From assembly GCA_937870755.1 (NCBI GenBank), contig CALMZV010000026.1, positions 184,040 to 248,039 of the forward strand: DNA of 64,000 bases, written 5' to 3'. This document shows, piece after piece, positions 8,655 through 17,922 of the stretch (positions are counted from its first letter, which is position 1; every line of letters starts with the position of its first letter). Position numbers and translations under genes: made by a program. The notes beneath the pieces were generated by a model. The model had not been told where the DNA came from and ran no database searches. It worked only from the letters and a program-made list of their open reading frames with translations. This DNA is from an uncultured Methylocystaceae bacterium (GTDB taxonomy: Bacteria > Pseudomonadota > Alphaproteobacteria > Rhizobiales > Beijerinckiaceae).

Positions 8655-9773
8655 ATGGCCCTCGTGCTGACAGAAGAACAGAACCTATTGCGCGATTCCG
8701 CGCGCGGATTCATCGGCGACAAGGCGCCGGTGGCGCATCTGCGCAAGTTGCGCGACACGCGCGACGAGACCGGCTTTTCGCGCGCGTTGTGGAAAGAGTT
8801 CGCCGAGATGGGCTTCGCTGGCGTGCTGGTGTCCGAGGCGCATGGCGGCTCCGGCATGGGGCATATGGAAGCCGGTCTCGTGATGGAGGAAATCGGGCGC
8901 AATCTCACGCCTTCGCCGTTCTTCGCCACCGCGATGCTGGGCGCGACCGCTCTCAACAAGGCGGGCGGCGCGCGCGCCAACGAATTGTTGAAGAAACTGG
9001 CGGCCGGCGATCTGCTGCTGGCGCTGGCGCTCGACGAGAAATCGAAACACGCGCCCTCGAAGATCGACACGAGCGCGAAAAAGTCCGGCAACGGCTTCAC
9101 GCTCAACGGCGCCAAGACGTTCGTCGTCGACGGACATGTCGCCGACCTGCTGATCGTGGTCGCGCGCACGGACAACGGCCTCACGCTGTTTCTCGTCGAT
9201 CCGAAGGCGAAGGGCGTCGCCATCGAGCGCACGGTGATGGTCGATGCGCACAACGCCGCGCGGGCGACATTCGACAATGTGGCGCTCGACGCCGACGCGG
9301 TGCTGGGCGAAGTCGACGGCGGCGCGGCCATTCTGGAAGCGGTGTTGAATGTCGGGCGCGCGGGCCTTGCGGCCGAACTGATGGGCCTGTCGGAGGAGGC
9401 GTTCGCGCGCACCACGGCATATCTGAAGGACCGTAAGCAGTTCGGCAAGGCGATCGGCGAATTTCAGGGCCTGCAGCACCGCGCCGCGCACCTCTTTTGC
9501 GAACTGGAAGTGACGCGCGCCGCCGTGATGCGCGCGTTGCAGACGCTGGACGAGGCGCCGGAAAAAGCCGGTCCCATCGTCTCGCTAGCCAAGTCGCGCG
9601 CGTGCCTTTCGGGCGACCTGGCCGTGCGCGAGGGCGTGCAGATGCACGGCGGAGTCGGCATGACGGACGCGTTCGATATCGGCCTGTTCATGAAACGCGC
9701 GCGCGTCGCGCAGGAACTCTTTGGCGACGCCGGATTCCACGCCGACAGGATCGCACGGCTCAGGGGATACTGA
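8655..9773 (+). CDS. acyl-CoA dehydrogenase, partner subunit lacking the EGGT motif
   Basis: Acyl-CoA dehydrogenase family protein of 372 residues. It has the helical N-terminal domain (MALVLTEEQNLLRDSARGF), the C-terminal helical bundle with DRKQFGKAIGEFQGLQHRAA, and QMHGGVGMTDAFDIGLFMKRA near the end. It ends in GDAGFHADRIARLRGY and lacks the C-terminal (Y/I)EGGTxE segment of its neighbour, so it may be a structural or FAD-binding subunit. The start at 8655 follows a GGAGGAAACGAC ribosome-binding site; upstream in-frame residues overlap the preceding gene. It is followed by an intrinsic terminator at 9796. Confidence 0.9.
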   Translation: MALVLTEEQNLLRDSARGFIGDKAPVAHLRKLRDTRDETGFSRALWKEFAEMGFAGVLVSEAHGGSGMGHMEAGLVMEEIGRNLTPSPFFATAMLGATALNKAGGARANELLKKLAAGDLLLALALDEKSKHAPSKIDTSAKKSGNGFTLNGAKTFVVDGHVADLLIVVARTDNGLTLFLVDPKAKGVAIERTVMVDAHNAARATFDNVALDADAVLGEVDGGAAILEAVLNVGRAGLAAELMGLSEEAFARTTAYLKDRKQFGKAIGEFQGLQHRAAHLFCELEVTRAAVMRALQTLDEAPEKAGPIVSLAKSRACLSGDLAVREGVQMHGGVGMTDAFDIGLFMKRARVAQELFGDAGFHADRIARLRGY

Positions 9774-9795
9774 GCCGCACGAGACAATGAGCAAG

Positions 9796-9819
9796 CGTCG
9801 GCGGATTCGCCGACGTTTT
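9796..9819 (+). terminator. intrinsic terminator after the 6445-9773 operon
   Basis: Perfect 8-bp stem CGTCGGCG / CGCCGACG with a GATT loop, followed immediately by TTTT. It sits 22 nt after the acyl-CoA dehydrogenase stop and touches the stop codon of the convergent SDR gene (9819). Confidence 0.85.
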
Positions 9820-10607
9820 CATTTGCGCGGACGCGCGAAGGGCAGCGTGCTCGACAGGCCGCCATCGACCGGGAAGGCGTGGCCGTTGACGTAAGAGGAT
9901 TCGTCGCTCGCCAGAAAAAGCGCCATTGCTGCTATTTCGTGCGGCGCGCCGGCGCGCTGCAACGGGTTCAGCTGACCGATCTTGCCGTCCGTTCCGCGCG
10001 CGCGGGCCTGCTGGAAGATCGGTTGCGTCATGCCGGTCTCGATGAGGCCGGGGCAGATGGCGTTCACGCGCACATTCGTGCCGATGAGCGCGTTGGCGCT
10101 GGTCTGGGCGAGCGACACCACGCCCGCCTTGCTCGCGCTGTAGGGCACGCCGCCGGCGTTGGCGCGCAGACCCGCGACCGAGGCCGTGCAGATGATGGAG
10201 CCGCCGCCCTGCGCGATCATATGCGGGGCGACCGTGCGGATCGCCAGAAACGGTCCGAGGAGATTGATGCGCAGGATCTCGGAGAACATGTCGACCGTCA
10301 CGTCGAACAACGGCGTCATGCCGCCGGAAATTCCGGCGTTTGCGAACATGACGTCGATGCGTCCGAATTCCTTCAGCGCGCGGTCGACGTAGGCTTTCAC
10401 ATCGGACTCCGCCCCCGCATCGGCCGTCATGGCGAGGCCCGTTCCGCCGGCCGCCCGCATCTCGTCGACGGTCTCGCGCACGGCGTCGGTCCTGTCGACC
10501 GCCAGCACGCGCGCGCCCTCGCGCGCGAACAGCAGCGCGCTCGCCCGGCCGATGCCGGATCCCGCGCCGGTGACAATCGCCGCTTTTCCTTCAAGCCGTC
10601 CCGCCAT
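9819..10607 (-). CDS. SDR family oxidoreductase
   Basis: Classical short-chain dehydrogenase/reductase of 262 residues. It shows the NAD(P)-binding motif [14 protein letters not shown] (about residues 12-25), NAGISGG, the catalytic serine in CTASVAG and the YSASKAG motif (Tyr-x-x-x-Lys), followed by [10 protein letters not shown]. An aspartate after the second strand (VLAVDR) suggests NAD rather than NADP preference. It probably oxidises a hydroxy-acyl or alicyclic alcohol in the surrounding catabolic cluster. It is divergent from the phosphatase at 10660 across a 52-nt promoter gap. Confidence 0.9.
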   Translation of the reverse strand: MAGRLEGKAAIVTGAGSGIGRASALLFAREGARVLAVDRTDAVRETVDEMRAAGGTGLAMTADAGAESDVKAYVDRALKEFGRIDVMFANAGISGGMTPLFDVTVDMFSEILRINLLGPFLAIRTVAPHMIAQGGGSIICTASVAGLRANAGGVPYSASKAGVVSLAQTSANALIGTNVRVNAICPGLIETGMTQPIFQQARARGTDGKIGQLNPLQRAGAPHEIAAMALFLASDESSYVNGHAFPVDGGLSSTLPFARPRK

Positions 10608-10659
10608 ATCGTTCCTCCCGATTTTCGCTCAAACCTAAACGAGTAGACCGGGAGAGGAA

Positions 10660-11364
10660 ATGACGCAGCATCAGGGGGCCGCATTCGCCCACACATCGCC
10701 GTTCGCCACACCGGGCGCGGTGACGACGCGTTTCTGGTGGGTGCGCCATGCGCCGGTGCCGGACGGCGGCAAGATCTACGGCCAACGCGATCTTTCGTGC
10801 GATTGCAGCGACGCGGCCGTGTTCGAGGCGCTCGCGCGCACGTTGCCGACCGGGTCGCGGTGGGTCACCTCGCCGCTCAAACGCGCGAAGGAGACGGCGG
10901 CGGCCATTCTGGCGGCCGGCCACGCGGACGCTGGATGCGCCCCCGAACTGCACGCCGATTTCGCCGAACAGTCGCTGGGCGACTGGCAGGGACTCGACCG
11001 CGCGACGTTTCTGGCCGAGCGCAGCCCCTCGCTCATCGCCCCCTGGTTTGGCGCGGTGGACGAGCGCGCGCCCAATGGCGAAAGTTTCATGGACCTGCTC
11101 GCGCGCACGCGGCGCGGCGTGGACGACTGCCTCGAACGTCATGCCGGGCGCGATGTCGTGGTGGTGGCGCATGGCGGCACGATCCGCGCGGCGATCGGCC
11201 ATGCGCTGGGGCTGACGCCGCGCGACATGCTGGTGTTTACGACCGACAATTGCGCGCTCACGCGGCTCGATCACATCGCGTCCGAAAAGGAGCGCGGCTG
11301 GCGGGTGATCTGCGTCAACCACCAGCCCTGGATCGGCGCGAAGGGCGAATCCAAACTCGCCTGA
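10660..11364 (+). CDS. histidine phosphatase family protein (alpha-ribazole phosphatase / phosphoglycerate mutase-like)
   Basis: Branch-1 histidine phosphatase of 234 residues. The phospho-histidine motif is RHAPV (about residues 29-33, a variant of RHG), followed by GQRDLSCD, the acidic pair region EQSLGDWQG and the second catalytic histidine in VVVAHGGTIRAAIGHAL. The pattern resembles CobC-type alpha-ribazole phosphatases, but no cobalamin genes are nearby, so substrate assignment is open. A GGGAGAGGAA ribosome-binding site precedes the ATG. Its 3' end is 3 nt from the convergent serine hydrolase. Confidence 0.85.
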   Translation: MTQHQGAAFAHTSPFATPGAVTTRFWWVRHAPVPDGGKIYGQRDLSCDCSDAAVFEALARTLPTGSRWVTSPLKRAKETAAAILAAGHADAGCAPELHADFAEQSLGDWQGLDRATFLAERSPSLIAPWFGAVDERAPNGESFMDLLARTRRGVDDCLERHAGRDVVVVAHGGTIRAAIGHALGLTPRDMLVFTTDNCALTRLDHIASEKERGWRVICVNHQPWIGAKGESKLA

Positions 11365-11367
11365 CGT

Positions 11368-12558
11368 TCAGTCGACCGCCGCGTAGACCAGCGCGCGGAA
11401 CAGCATGCGATAATAATCGCGCTGGCCGGGCGCCTGGATCAGCATGATCGCGAACAGATCTTCCTCCCAGTCGATCCAGAACGACGTGCCGGCGATGCCG
11501 CCCCAGTAGAATACGCCCTGCGATCCCGGCACGGCGGCCACGCCCGGTTCGTTGCGCACGGCGAAACCGAGTCCGAACCCGTGGCCGGCCGGCAGCAGGT
11601 CCGAGCCGATCTTCACGTTCGGGCCGAGATGATCGCTGGCCGTCCATTCGAGCGTCTTGCGCCCGAGAATGCGCGTTCCCCCGAGCGTTCCGTAGCCGGC
11701 CAGCATCGCGCAGAAGCGCGCGTAATCGTGCGCGGTGGAGACGAGACCGCCGCCGCCGGATTCAAATTTCGCCGGGCGCCGGATGTTGATGACGCTCACC
11801 GGGGTCTTCGCATCCGGGTCGATGGCGAACGGCTCGGCGATGCGCGCCTGCTCCTTCTCCGGCACGGAAAAGGCGGTGTCGTTCATGCCGAGCGGATCGA
11901 AAATGCGCGCGCGCAGTTCCTCGCCGAGCGTGCGGCCGGAGACGATCTCGATCACGCGGCCGAGCACGTCGGTCGAGCGACTGTAGTCCCAGACGGTCCC
12001 GGGATGGTTGAGCAGCGGCAGGCCGGCGAGCGCGGCCACGTGCTCGGCGTTGGTCTGGTTGGTGCTGGCGATTCTGGCGTCCAGATACGCCTTCTGCACG
12101 GGATGTTCGCCGAGAAATTCGTAGGTGAGGCCCGAGGTGTGGCGCAGCAGGTCCTGAATCGTGATGGGCCGGGCCGGCGCGACCAGATCGAGGCCGCCGT
12201 CGCGGGCGACGCCGACCTTCGTTTCGGCGAAGGCGGGGATGTAGGCCGACAGCGGATCGGCGATCTGCATGCGGCCTTCCTCCACCATCTGCATGATGAC
12301 GGTGGAGACGACGGGCTTGGTCATCGAATAGATGCGGAAGATGGAATCGTCCGTCATCGCCTGCCTGGCGGCGGGATCGCGCAGGCCGAAGGATTCGAGG
12401 TAGCCGATCTTGCCGCCGCGCGCGATCAGCACCACGGCGCCGGGCAGGCGGCCGCTCGCGATCTCGCCGCCGAAGACCTCGCCCAGCCGGTCGAGCGCGC
12501 CGGCGTCGAGCCCGATCTTGTCGGGTTTGGTTGTCGAAAGCGCGTTCTTCTTGCCCAT
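11368..12558 (-). CDS. serine hydrolase, class C beta-lactamase / EstB-like family
   Basis: Predicted 396-residue penicillin-binding-protein-fold hydrolase. The SxxK motif is YSMTK (Ser78, Lys81), the second-motif tyrosine is in WDYSRSTDVLG, and GHGFGLGF near the C-terminus may be the third motif. No signal peptide is present, which argues for a cytoplasmic esterase (EstB/LovD type) rather than an antibiotic-resistance enzyme. The start at 12558 is preceded by AGAGGAAACC. It is divergent from the acyl-CoA ligase at 12662, sharing a 103-nt promoter region. Confidence 0.88.
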   Translation of the reverse strand: MGKKNALSTTKPDKIGLDAGALDRLGEVFGGEIASGRLPGAVVLIARGGKIGYLESFGLRDPAARQAMTDDSIFRIYSMTKPVVSTVIMQMVEEGRMQIADPLSAYIPAFAETKVGVARDGGLDLVAPARPITIQDLLRHTSGLTYEFLGEHPVQKAYLDARIASTNQTNAEHVAALAGLPLLNHPGTVWDYSRSTDVLGRVIEIVSGRTLGEELRARIFDPLGMNDTAFSVPEKEQARIAEPFAIDPDAKTPVSVINIRRPAKFESGGGGLVSTAHDYARFCAMLAGYGTLGGTRILGRKTLEWTASDHLGPNVKIGSDLLPAGHGFGLGFAVRNEPGVAAVPGSQGVFYWGGIAGTSFWIDWEEDLFAIMLIQAPGQRDYYRMLFRALVYAAVD

Positions 12559-12661
12559 GGTTTCCTCTCGTCCCGCGCGCGGGCCGCCTTGCTGGGGCGC
12601 CGCGCGTCCTTTAGTTTCGCCGAAAATCAACGTCGCACAGTTTCGGGAGAAAACGCGCATC

Positions 12662-14197
12662 ATGCAACAGGCGCCGGATTTCCAGCTCATCGTCGACCGC
12701 ATCAAGGAAACGGCGCGCACGCGGCCCGACCATATCGCGTTCATGCAGGACGGGCGCACGCTCTCCTACGGCGCGCTCGGCCGGCTGATCGATCGCATCG
12801 GCGCGGCGTTGCAACGCGACGGCGTTCCGCAGCGCGAGGCCGTGGCGATCTGCGCGGCGACATCCATCGAATACGCGGCGCTGTTTCTCGGCGCGCTTTC
12901 GGTCGGCGTCGTGCCGGCGCCGCTCGCGCCCTCGTCCACGCCCGAGCAGCTCGTCGGCATGGTCAAGGATTCCGGCGCGCGGCTGCTGTTTCTCGACGCC
13001 ACGACCGCGCAAAGTCTGACGGGGGCGGGCGGCGTGACGCGCATCTCGCTCGACGGGTTCGCCGCCGACCGCGCGTTCGCCGACTGGCTCGCGCCGGAGG
13101 GCGCGAAGCCGCAGCCTGTCGAGATTGCGCCGACCGATCCGTTCAACATGATCTATTCGTCCGGCACGACGGGCCTGCCCAAAGGCATCGTGCAGTCGCA
13201 CCGCATGCGCTGGGGCCATGTGATGCGCGCGAAGGACTATCTCTACGACGAGACCGCAATCACGCTTCTGTCGACGCCGCTCTATTCCAACACCACGCTG
13301 GTGTCGTTCTTCCCGACGCTGTCGGGCGGCGGCACGGTCGCGCTGATGCAGAAATTCAACGCGCGCGCATTTCTCGAAACCGCGCAGAAAATCCGGGCCA
13401 CGCACGCGATGCTCGTGCCGGTGCAATATCAGCGCATCATGTCCGATCCGGATTTCGACACGTTCGACCTGTCGAGTTTCCGCATGAAGTCCTGCACCAG
13501 CGCGCCGTTCTCGGCGGAGCTGAAGGCGGATGTGCTCAAGCGCTGGCCGGGCGGGCTGGTGGAAGTCTACGGCATGACGGAGGGCGGCGGCTCCTGCATC
13601 CTCTACGCCCATCTTTTTCCCGACAAGCTCGACACGGTCGGGCGGCCGGCGGAAGGCCACGACATTCGCCTGATCGACGAGCGCGGCAGAGAAGTGGGGC
13701 GGGGCGAAATCGGCGAGATCGTCGGGTTCTCCGGCCTGATCATGAACGGCTACCACAACCAGCCCGGCAAGACGCGCGAGGCGCAATGGACCGCGCCGGA
13801 CGGACGCGTGTTCATGCGCACCGGCGATGTGGGGCGGTTCGACGAGGACGGATTTCTGAAGCTGATGGACCGCCGCAAGGACATGATCATTTCCGGCGGG
13901 TTCAACATCTATCCGAGCGATCTGGAGACGGAACTGTCGCAACATCCGGCGGTGCGCGAATGCGCAGTGGTGGGCGTGAAATCGGCCGAATGGGGCGAGA
14001 CGCCGCTTGCATTCGTGGTGCTGCGGGCTGGCGCGGAGGTCGACGCGGAGGAATTGCGGACGTTCGCCAATGCGCGGCTCGGCAAGACACAGCGCATTTC
14101 CAGGGTGGAGATCGTGAAGGAACTGCCGCGCAGCGCGATCGGCAAGATTCTCAAGCGCGAGTTGCGCGACGCATACGAAGCGCGAGCCAAAGCATGA
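12662..14197 (+). CDS. AMP-dependent acyl-CoA ligase
   Basis: ANL-superfamily adenylating enzyme of 511 residues that would activate a carboxylic acid to its CoA thioester. The P-loop-like A3 motif YSSGTTGLPKG is around residues 163-173, VYGMTEGGG follows, and the hinge region has TGDVGRFDEDGFLKLMDRRKDMI with the C-terminal catalytic lysine in IGKILKRELRD. The ATG at 12662 follows GGGAGAAAA; longer upstream frames overlap the divergent gene. The next gene overlaps by 4 nt (ATGA), coupling the ligase with a thioesterase. The substrate is unknown. Confidence 0.92.
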   Translation: MQQAPDFQLIVDRIKETARTRPDHIAFMQDGRTLSYGALGRLIDRIGAALQRDGVPQREAVAICAATSIEYAALFLGALSVGVVPAPLAPSSTPEQLVGMVKDSGARLLFLDATTAQSLTGAGGVTRISLDGFAADRAFADWLAPEGAKPQPVEIAPTDPFNMIYSSGTTGLPKGIVQSHRMRWGHVMRAKDYLYDETAITLLSTPLYSNTTLVSFFPTLSGGGTVALMQKFNARAFLETAQKIRATHAMLVPVQYQRIMSDPDFDTFDLSSFRMKSCTSAPFSAELKADVLKRWPGGLVEVYGMTEGGGSCILYAHLFPDKLDTVGRPAEGHDIRLIDERGREVGRGEIGEIVGFSGLIMNGYHNQPGKTREAQWTAPDGRVFMRTGDVGRFDEDGFLKLMDRRKDMIISGGFNIYPSDLETELSQHPAVRECAVVGVKSAEWGETPLAFVVLRAGAEVDAEELRTFANARLGKTQRISRVEIVKELPRSAIGKILKRELRDAYEARAKA

Positions 14198-14631
14198 GCG
14201 CGCCGTTCGAAGTGGAGGACATGGTCGGCTGGTTCGATCTCGACGCCAACCGCCACATGAAGAACACCGCCTATATGGAGAAGGCGGTGGCGTGCCGTCT
14301 GCGGTTCTTTCTCGCGCACGGGTTCTCGCCGGAAGAATTCGCGCGACACGACATCGCCTTCGTCGTCGTGCGCGACGAGACGAGCTACGCGCAGGAGTTG
14401 TTCCTCGGCCAGCGGATGCGCGTGCAGCTGTTGTGCGGCGGCGTGAACGCCAGCGGCTCGCGCTTTCTCGTCGTCAACCGCATTCTTGCGGAAGACGGTA
14501 CGCTTGTTTACGAAATCCGCTCCATGCTGGTGTGGCTCGACACCAAAGCGCGCAAGTCCTGCGCGCCGCCGGCGGAGCTTGCCGCGCTGATCGGCGCTCT
14601 GGCGCGGACCGACGACTACCGGGCGCTCTGA
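14194..14631 (+). CDS. hot-dog fold acyl-CoA thioesterase-like protein
   Basis: Protein of 145 residues resembling the 4-hydroxybenzoyl-CoA thioesterase/FcbC family. It contains WFDLDANRHMKNTAYMEKA near the N-terminus, the position of the active-site Asp/His/Asn region, and a strand-rich remainder. It begins within the stop of the acyl-CoA ligase (ATGA, 14194-14197), so the two are probably co-translated; a paired ligase and thioesterase suggests recycling of free CoA or editing of mis-charged products. It ends at a strong terminator hairpin. Confidence 0.85.
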   Translation: MSAPFEVEDMVGWFDLDANRHMKNTAYMEKAVACRLRFFLAHGFSPEEFARHDIAFVVVRDETSYAQELFLGQRMRVQLLCGGVNASGSRFLVVNRILAEDGTLVYEIRSMLVWLDTKARKSCAPPAELAALIGALARTDDYRAL

Positions 14632-14661
14632 AAAAAAAGCCCCCGCGGTGGCGGGGGCTTT
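14631..14661 (-). terminator. bidirectional intrinsic terminator between convergent genes
   Basis: Perfect 10-bp stem AAGCCCCCGC / GCGGGGGCTT around a 4-nt loop (hairpin 14637-14660). On the minus strand it is followed by eight T residues (the A-run at 14631-14638), an ideal terminator for the gene at 14680; on the plus strand only three T follow, so it may also end the ligase-thioesterase operon. Confidence 0.9.
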
Positions 14662-14679
14662 CGAAAAGGGCCGGCGACC

Positions 14680-15057
14680 TTACTTCTGCCTGGCGATGAT
14701 CTTGTCCTTGATGTCGGCGTAGACATTGTCGGGGATGATCTTCTTCTGCACGAGTTCGTCCTTGCCCTTATAGGGGCGACCCTTGACGATCGCCTCGGCG
14801 CGCACCTTGCCGATGCCGTGAAGCGCCTCGAGCTGAGCGACGGTCGCGGTGTTGATGTCGAGCAATTCGACCTTGGCGGCGGGCGCCGCGGCAGGCGCGG
14901 CGGCGGGCGCCGCGGCTTTCGGCGCCGGCGCGGTCGCGGCCGGCGGAGGCGCCTTGGGCGGCGTGGTCGTGGCGGGCTGGGTCGCCTGGGCGAAGGCGAG
15001 GCCCGGCGCGAAGCCGACGGCGAGGCCAAGAGCGAGAGCACGAAGCGAATGGCGCAT
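14680..15057 (-). CDS. secreted ComEA-like helix-hairpin-helix protein
   Basis: Protein of 125 residues with an N-terminal signal peptide (MRHSLRALALGLAVGFAPGLAFAQA), an Ala/Pro-rich linker (about residues 26-60) and a C-terminal helix-hairpin-helix domain, LLDINTATVAQLEALHGIGKVRAEAIVKGRPY. This domain is the DNA-binding unit of ComEA competence proteins, and the layout (export signal, linker, HhH) fits a periplasmic DNA-binding protein. No other competence genes are adjacent, so a role in DNA uptake is inference. It is monocistronic, with a T-rich terminator directly downstream. Confidence 0.85.
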   Translation of the reverse strand: MRHSLRALALGLAVGFAPGLAFAQATQPATTTPPKAPPPAATAPAPKAAAPAAAPAAAPAAKVELLDINTATVAQLEALHGIGKVRAEAIVKGRPYKGKDELVQKKIIPDNVYADIKDKIIARQK

Positions 15058-15401
15058 TGAGAACCTCCTGAAGGCGCGGAATGGAACGGCGTCTGTGCGC
15101 CGCTGGCTCCGGCGGCGTCAAATGACGCCCGCCGCGCGCCTGAGTCAAACCTGCTCGAGCCGAAGCCGTACGCAGGATGCATGCGCCAAGCTGTATGGCC
15201 GATGAACGGCGCGCCGCCCTTCGACCAGCGGCCGCTTTGGCGCATCGGCGGCCGGGTTCCGCATGTCAAATTCAAAGTTTCGTCGTGCGGAATGAGTTTC
15301 GAACCGTCCCGTCCGCCTGGCCGTTGACCGCGTGCGCGCGCTGCGCGAAACTGACAAGAGCGGCGAACGAGACCGCAATGCGATCGAATGAGGGAAGGCA
15401 G
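15058..15401. other. intergenic region, 344 nt, no gene seen
   Basis: Divergent promoter region between the HhH protein and the SDR dehydrogenase at 15402. I find no convincing reading frame with a ribosome-binding site. The only structure noted is a dyad-like motif at 15277-15293 plus a separate half-site GTTCCGCA at 15256-15263 (see regulatory entry). The SDR ribosome-binding site AGGGAAGGCAG lies just before 15402. Confidence 0.6.
15277..15293. promoter_or_regulatory. candidate IclR-type operator (copy 1)
   Basis: GTTTCGTCGTGCGGAAT shares TTTCG-N3-TGCGGAA with the copy before the IclR gene (25958-25974), and TTCG...GCGGAA with the copy at 23539-23555. A half-site GTTCCGCA lies 21 nt upstream of its left edge. 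It sits about 110 nt before the SDR gene at 15402. Regulator assignment is inferred from the location of another copy beside the iclR-like gene. Confidence 0.4.
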
Positions 15402-16325
15402 ATGGCGCAGGCGCGTAGCCTCGACGGCAAGGTGGTCATCGTCACGGGCGCGGGGCGCGGCATCGGGCGCGAGATCGCTCTGTTGTGCGCGCGCGAGGGC
15501 GCGAGCGTCGTCGTCAACGATCTGGGCGGTTCGGCCGACGGCGAGGGCGGGGGCGACGCCAATCCGGCGCACGAGGTCGTCGACATCATCAAGAAGGAAG
15601 GCGGCAGGGCCGTCGCCAATCTCGACAGCGTGGCGGATGCGGCGCCCGCCGCCAATATCGTCAAGACGGCGATCGACGCGTTCGGGCGGATCGACTGCGT
15701 CATCAACAACGCGGGCATTCTGCGCGACCGCATCTTCCACCGCATGAGCGTGGTCGACTTCGAGTTGGTCATCAAAGTCCATCTCATGGGCGCCTTCTAC
15801 GTGTCACGGGCGGCGGCGAACTATTTCAAGGAGCAGAACTCCGGCTCCTTCGTGCATTTCACCTCCACCAGCGGCCTCGTCGGCAATTTCGGCCAGGCGA
15901 ACTACGCGGCCGCCAAGCTCGGCATCGTCGGTCTGTCGAAGTCGATCGCGCTCGACATGCAGCGGTTCAACGTGCGCTCCAATTGCGTCTCGCCGTTCGC
16001 GTGGAGCCGCCTCATCGGCACCATTCCGACCGAGACGGAGGCGGAAAAGGCGCGCGTCGCCAAGATCCAGGCGATGGGGCCGGAGAAGATCGCACCCCTG
16101 TGCGCGTATCTGGCGGGCGACCTTGCCAAGGACGTGACCGGCCAGATTTTCGCCGTGCGCATGAACGAGATTTTCCTGATGAGCCAGTCGCGGCCGATCC
16201 GCTCGGTGCAACGCGACGGCGGCTGGACGCCGCAGACGATCGCAGAACACGCCATGCCGGCGATGAAGGGTAGTTTCTTCAAGCTGGATCGCTCGGCCGA
16301 CGTCTTCACCTGGGATCCGGTCTGA
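15402..16325 (+). CDS. SDR family (3R)-hydroxyacyl-CoA dehydrogenase, MFE-2-like
   Basis: Short-chain dehydrogenase of 307 residues, longer than a classical SDR and similar in layout to the dehydrogenase unit of peroxisomal multifunctional enzyme type 2. Motifs: VTGAGRGIGREIAL, VVNDLGGSADGEGG, INNAGILRDR, the serine in FTSTSG and YAAAKLG (Tyr-x-x-x-Lys). It should oxidise a 3-hydroxyacyl-CoA with NAD in the beta-oxidation cluster. I chose the ATG at 15402 because AGGGAAGGCAG precedes it; an in-frame ATG at 15378 would add 8 residues. A candidate operator lies upstream. Confidence 0.88.
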   Translation: MAQARSLDGKVVIVTGAGRGIGREIALLCAREGASVVVNDLGGSADGEGGGDANPAHEVVDIIKKEGGRAVANLDSVADAAPAANIVKTAIDAFGRIDCVINNAGILRDRIFHRMSVVDFELVIKVHLMGAFYVSRAAANYFKEQNSGSFVHFTSTSGLVGNFGQANYAAAKLGIVGLSKSIALDMQRFNVRSNCVSPFAWSRLIGTIPTETEAEKARVAKIQAMGPEKIAPLCAYLAGDLAKDVTGQIFAVRMNEIFLMSQSRPIRSVQRDGGWTPQTIAEHAMPAMKGSFFKLDRSADVFTWDPV

Positions 16326-16442
16326 CGTTTGCGTGCGCCACGCGTTCCTCGCGCGGCATCGGGTGACAGTGCGCCGCGCTTTTCGCGGTGCGCGCGAGTG
16401 ATAGAGCGGCGCGCAGCCGCCGGAAGCTGACAGGGAGCAGCC

Positions 16443-17882
16443 ATGACCGTCGGTATTCTCAGATACGGGGCCTACATTCCGATGCGCCGCCTGCAGCGCA
16501 AGACGATCGTGGCCGCCAATAGCTGGTTCAACAGCGCGCTCAAGTCGCAGGGCAAGGGCGAGCGCGCGATGGCCAACTGGGACGAAGACAGCGTGACGAT
16601 GGCGGTGGCGGCCGCGCGCGATTGTCTGGGCGAAGGCGGGCGCGACGGCATCGGCGCGGTGCATCTGGCCTCCACTTCGCTGCCGTTCGCCGACCGGCTG
16701 AACGCCGGCATCGTCGCTGGCGCGCTCAACCTTCCGGAGACGACCGCCGGCCACGACCATTCCGCCACCCAACGCGCCGGGCTTTCGGCGCTTTCGAACG
16801 CGCTCGCCGCGCCCCTCGACAAGCCCGTGCTGGTGGCGGCGGCCGAAAAGCGGCGTACGAAAGCCGCAAGTCCGCTGGAGCTGTCTTCGGGCGACGGCGC
16901 GGCCGCCATGCTGGTGGGCGAGGGCGAGGCGATCGCCGAACTGGTGGCGAGCGCCACGCGCACGGTCGATTTCGTCGATCACTACCGCGGCGACGGCGTT
17001 CCTTACGACTATATGTGGGAAGAGCGCTGGATCCGCGACGAAGGCTACAACAAGATCGTGCCGCCCACGCTGAAGGAACTGCTGGCCAAGGCGGGCGTTT
17101 CGGGCGCCGACATCGCGCATTTTTGCATGCCGTGCACGCTCTCGAAGGTCGCGGCCTCCATCGCGAAGAAAGTCGGCATTCCGGAAGGCGCGGTGCGCGA
17201 CAATCTCGCCGCCGGGTGCGGGGACACGGGGGTGGCCCACCCGCTGGTGATGCTCGCGCATGCGCTGGAAGACGCCAGGCCCGGCCAGCTCATTGTCGTG
17301 GCGGCTTTCGGGCAGGGGTGCGACGCGCTGCTGCTGCGCGCGACCGACGCCATCGGCAGGCACAAGCCCGCGCGTGGCGTTTCGGGTTGGCTCGCGCGCC
17401 GGCGCGAGGAGACGAACTACCAGAAGTTCCTCTCCTTCAACGAGGTGATCGAGGTCGAGCGCGGCATGCGGTCGGAGCTCGACAAGGCGACGGCGCTGTC
17501 CTCGCTCTATCGCAACCGCGACATGCTGACGGGTTTCGTCGGCGGCAAGTGCACGGTCTGCGGCACGTTGCAGTTCCCGCGCTCGAACGTGTGCGTCAAC
17601 CCCAACTGCAACGCCTTCCATAGTCAGGAGCCGCAGCCGTTCGCCGATCTCGAAGGCCGGATCATGAGCTACACGGCCGACAACCTCACCTACAGCGCCG
17701 ATCCGCCGGCCTGCTACGGCATGGTGCAGTTCGACGCGGGCGGGCGCATCATGATCGACTTCACCGACGTCGCGCCGGAGGAAATCGACGTCGGCAAGAA
17801 GATGGACATGGTGTTCCGCATCAAGGACGTCGATCCGCAGCGTGGGTTCACCCGGTATTTCTGGAAAGCGACGGCCGCGTGA
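16443..17882 (+). CDS. HMG-CoA synthase-like protein with C-terminal DUF35-type zinc ribbon/OB fold
   Basis: Protein of 479 residues. Residues 1-340 resemble the thiolase-fold HMG-CoA synthase/KAS III family (GILRYGAYIPMRRL, SSGDGAAAMLVGEGEA). Residues about 355-479 hold a zinc ribbon with C-x2-C (CTVCG) and C-x4-C (CVNPNC), then an OB fold (YTADNLTYSADPPACYGMVQF), as in DUF35 acyl-CoA-associated proteins. At the expected nucleophile position I read HSATQRAGLSAL without a cysteine, so classical condensing activity is doubtful. It is followed after 40 nt by a thiolase; thiolase/DUF35 partners in steroid degradation form aldolase or transferase complexes. Function unproven. Confidence 0.82.
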   Translation: MTVGILRYGAYIPMRRLQRKTIVAANSWFNSALKSQGKGERAMANWDEDSVTMAVAAARDCLGEGGRDGIGAVHLASTSLPFADRLNAGIVAGALNLPETTAGHDHSATQRAGLSALSNALAAPLDKPVLVAAAEKRRTKAASPLELSSGDGAAAMLVGEGEAIAELVASATRTVDFVDHYRGDGVPYDYMWEERWIRDEGYNKIVPPTLKELLAKAGVSGADIAHFCMPCTLSKVAASIAKKVGIPEGAVRDNLAAGCGDTGVAHPLVMLAHALEDARPGQLIVVAAFGQGCDALLLRATDAIGRHKPARGVSGWLARRREETNYQKFLSFNEVIEVERGMRSELDKATALSSLYRNRDMLTGFVGGKCTVCGTLQFPRSNVCVNPNCNAFHSQEPQPFADLEGRIMSYTADNLTYSADPPACYGMVQFDAGGRIMIDFTDVAPEEIDVGKKMDMVFRIKDVDPQRGFTRYFWKATAA

Positions 17883-17922
17883 GGCGCACGCGGACAAGGT
17901 TTCACGCCTGAGGGAGGCGCAT

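Noticed and set aside
11581..14631. Frame of 1016 codons that would fuse a new N-terminus to the thioesterase
   Set aside because: It runs antisense through the serine hydrolase and out of frame through the ligase; the thioesterase starts at the ATGA overlap at 14194.
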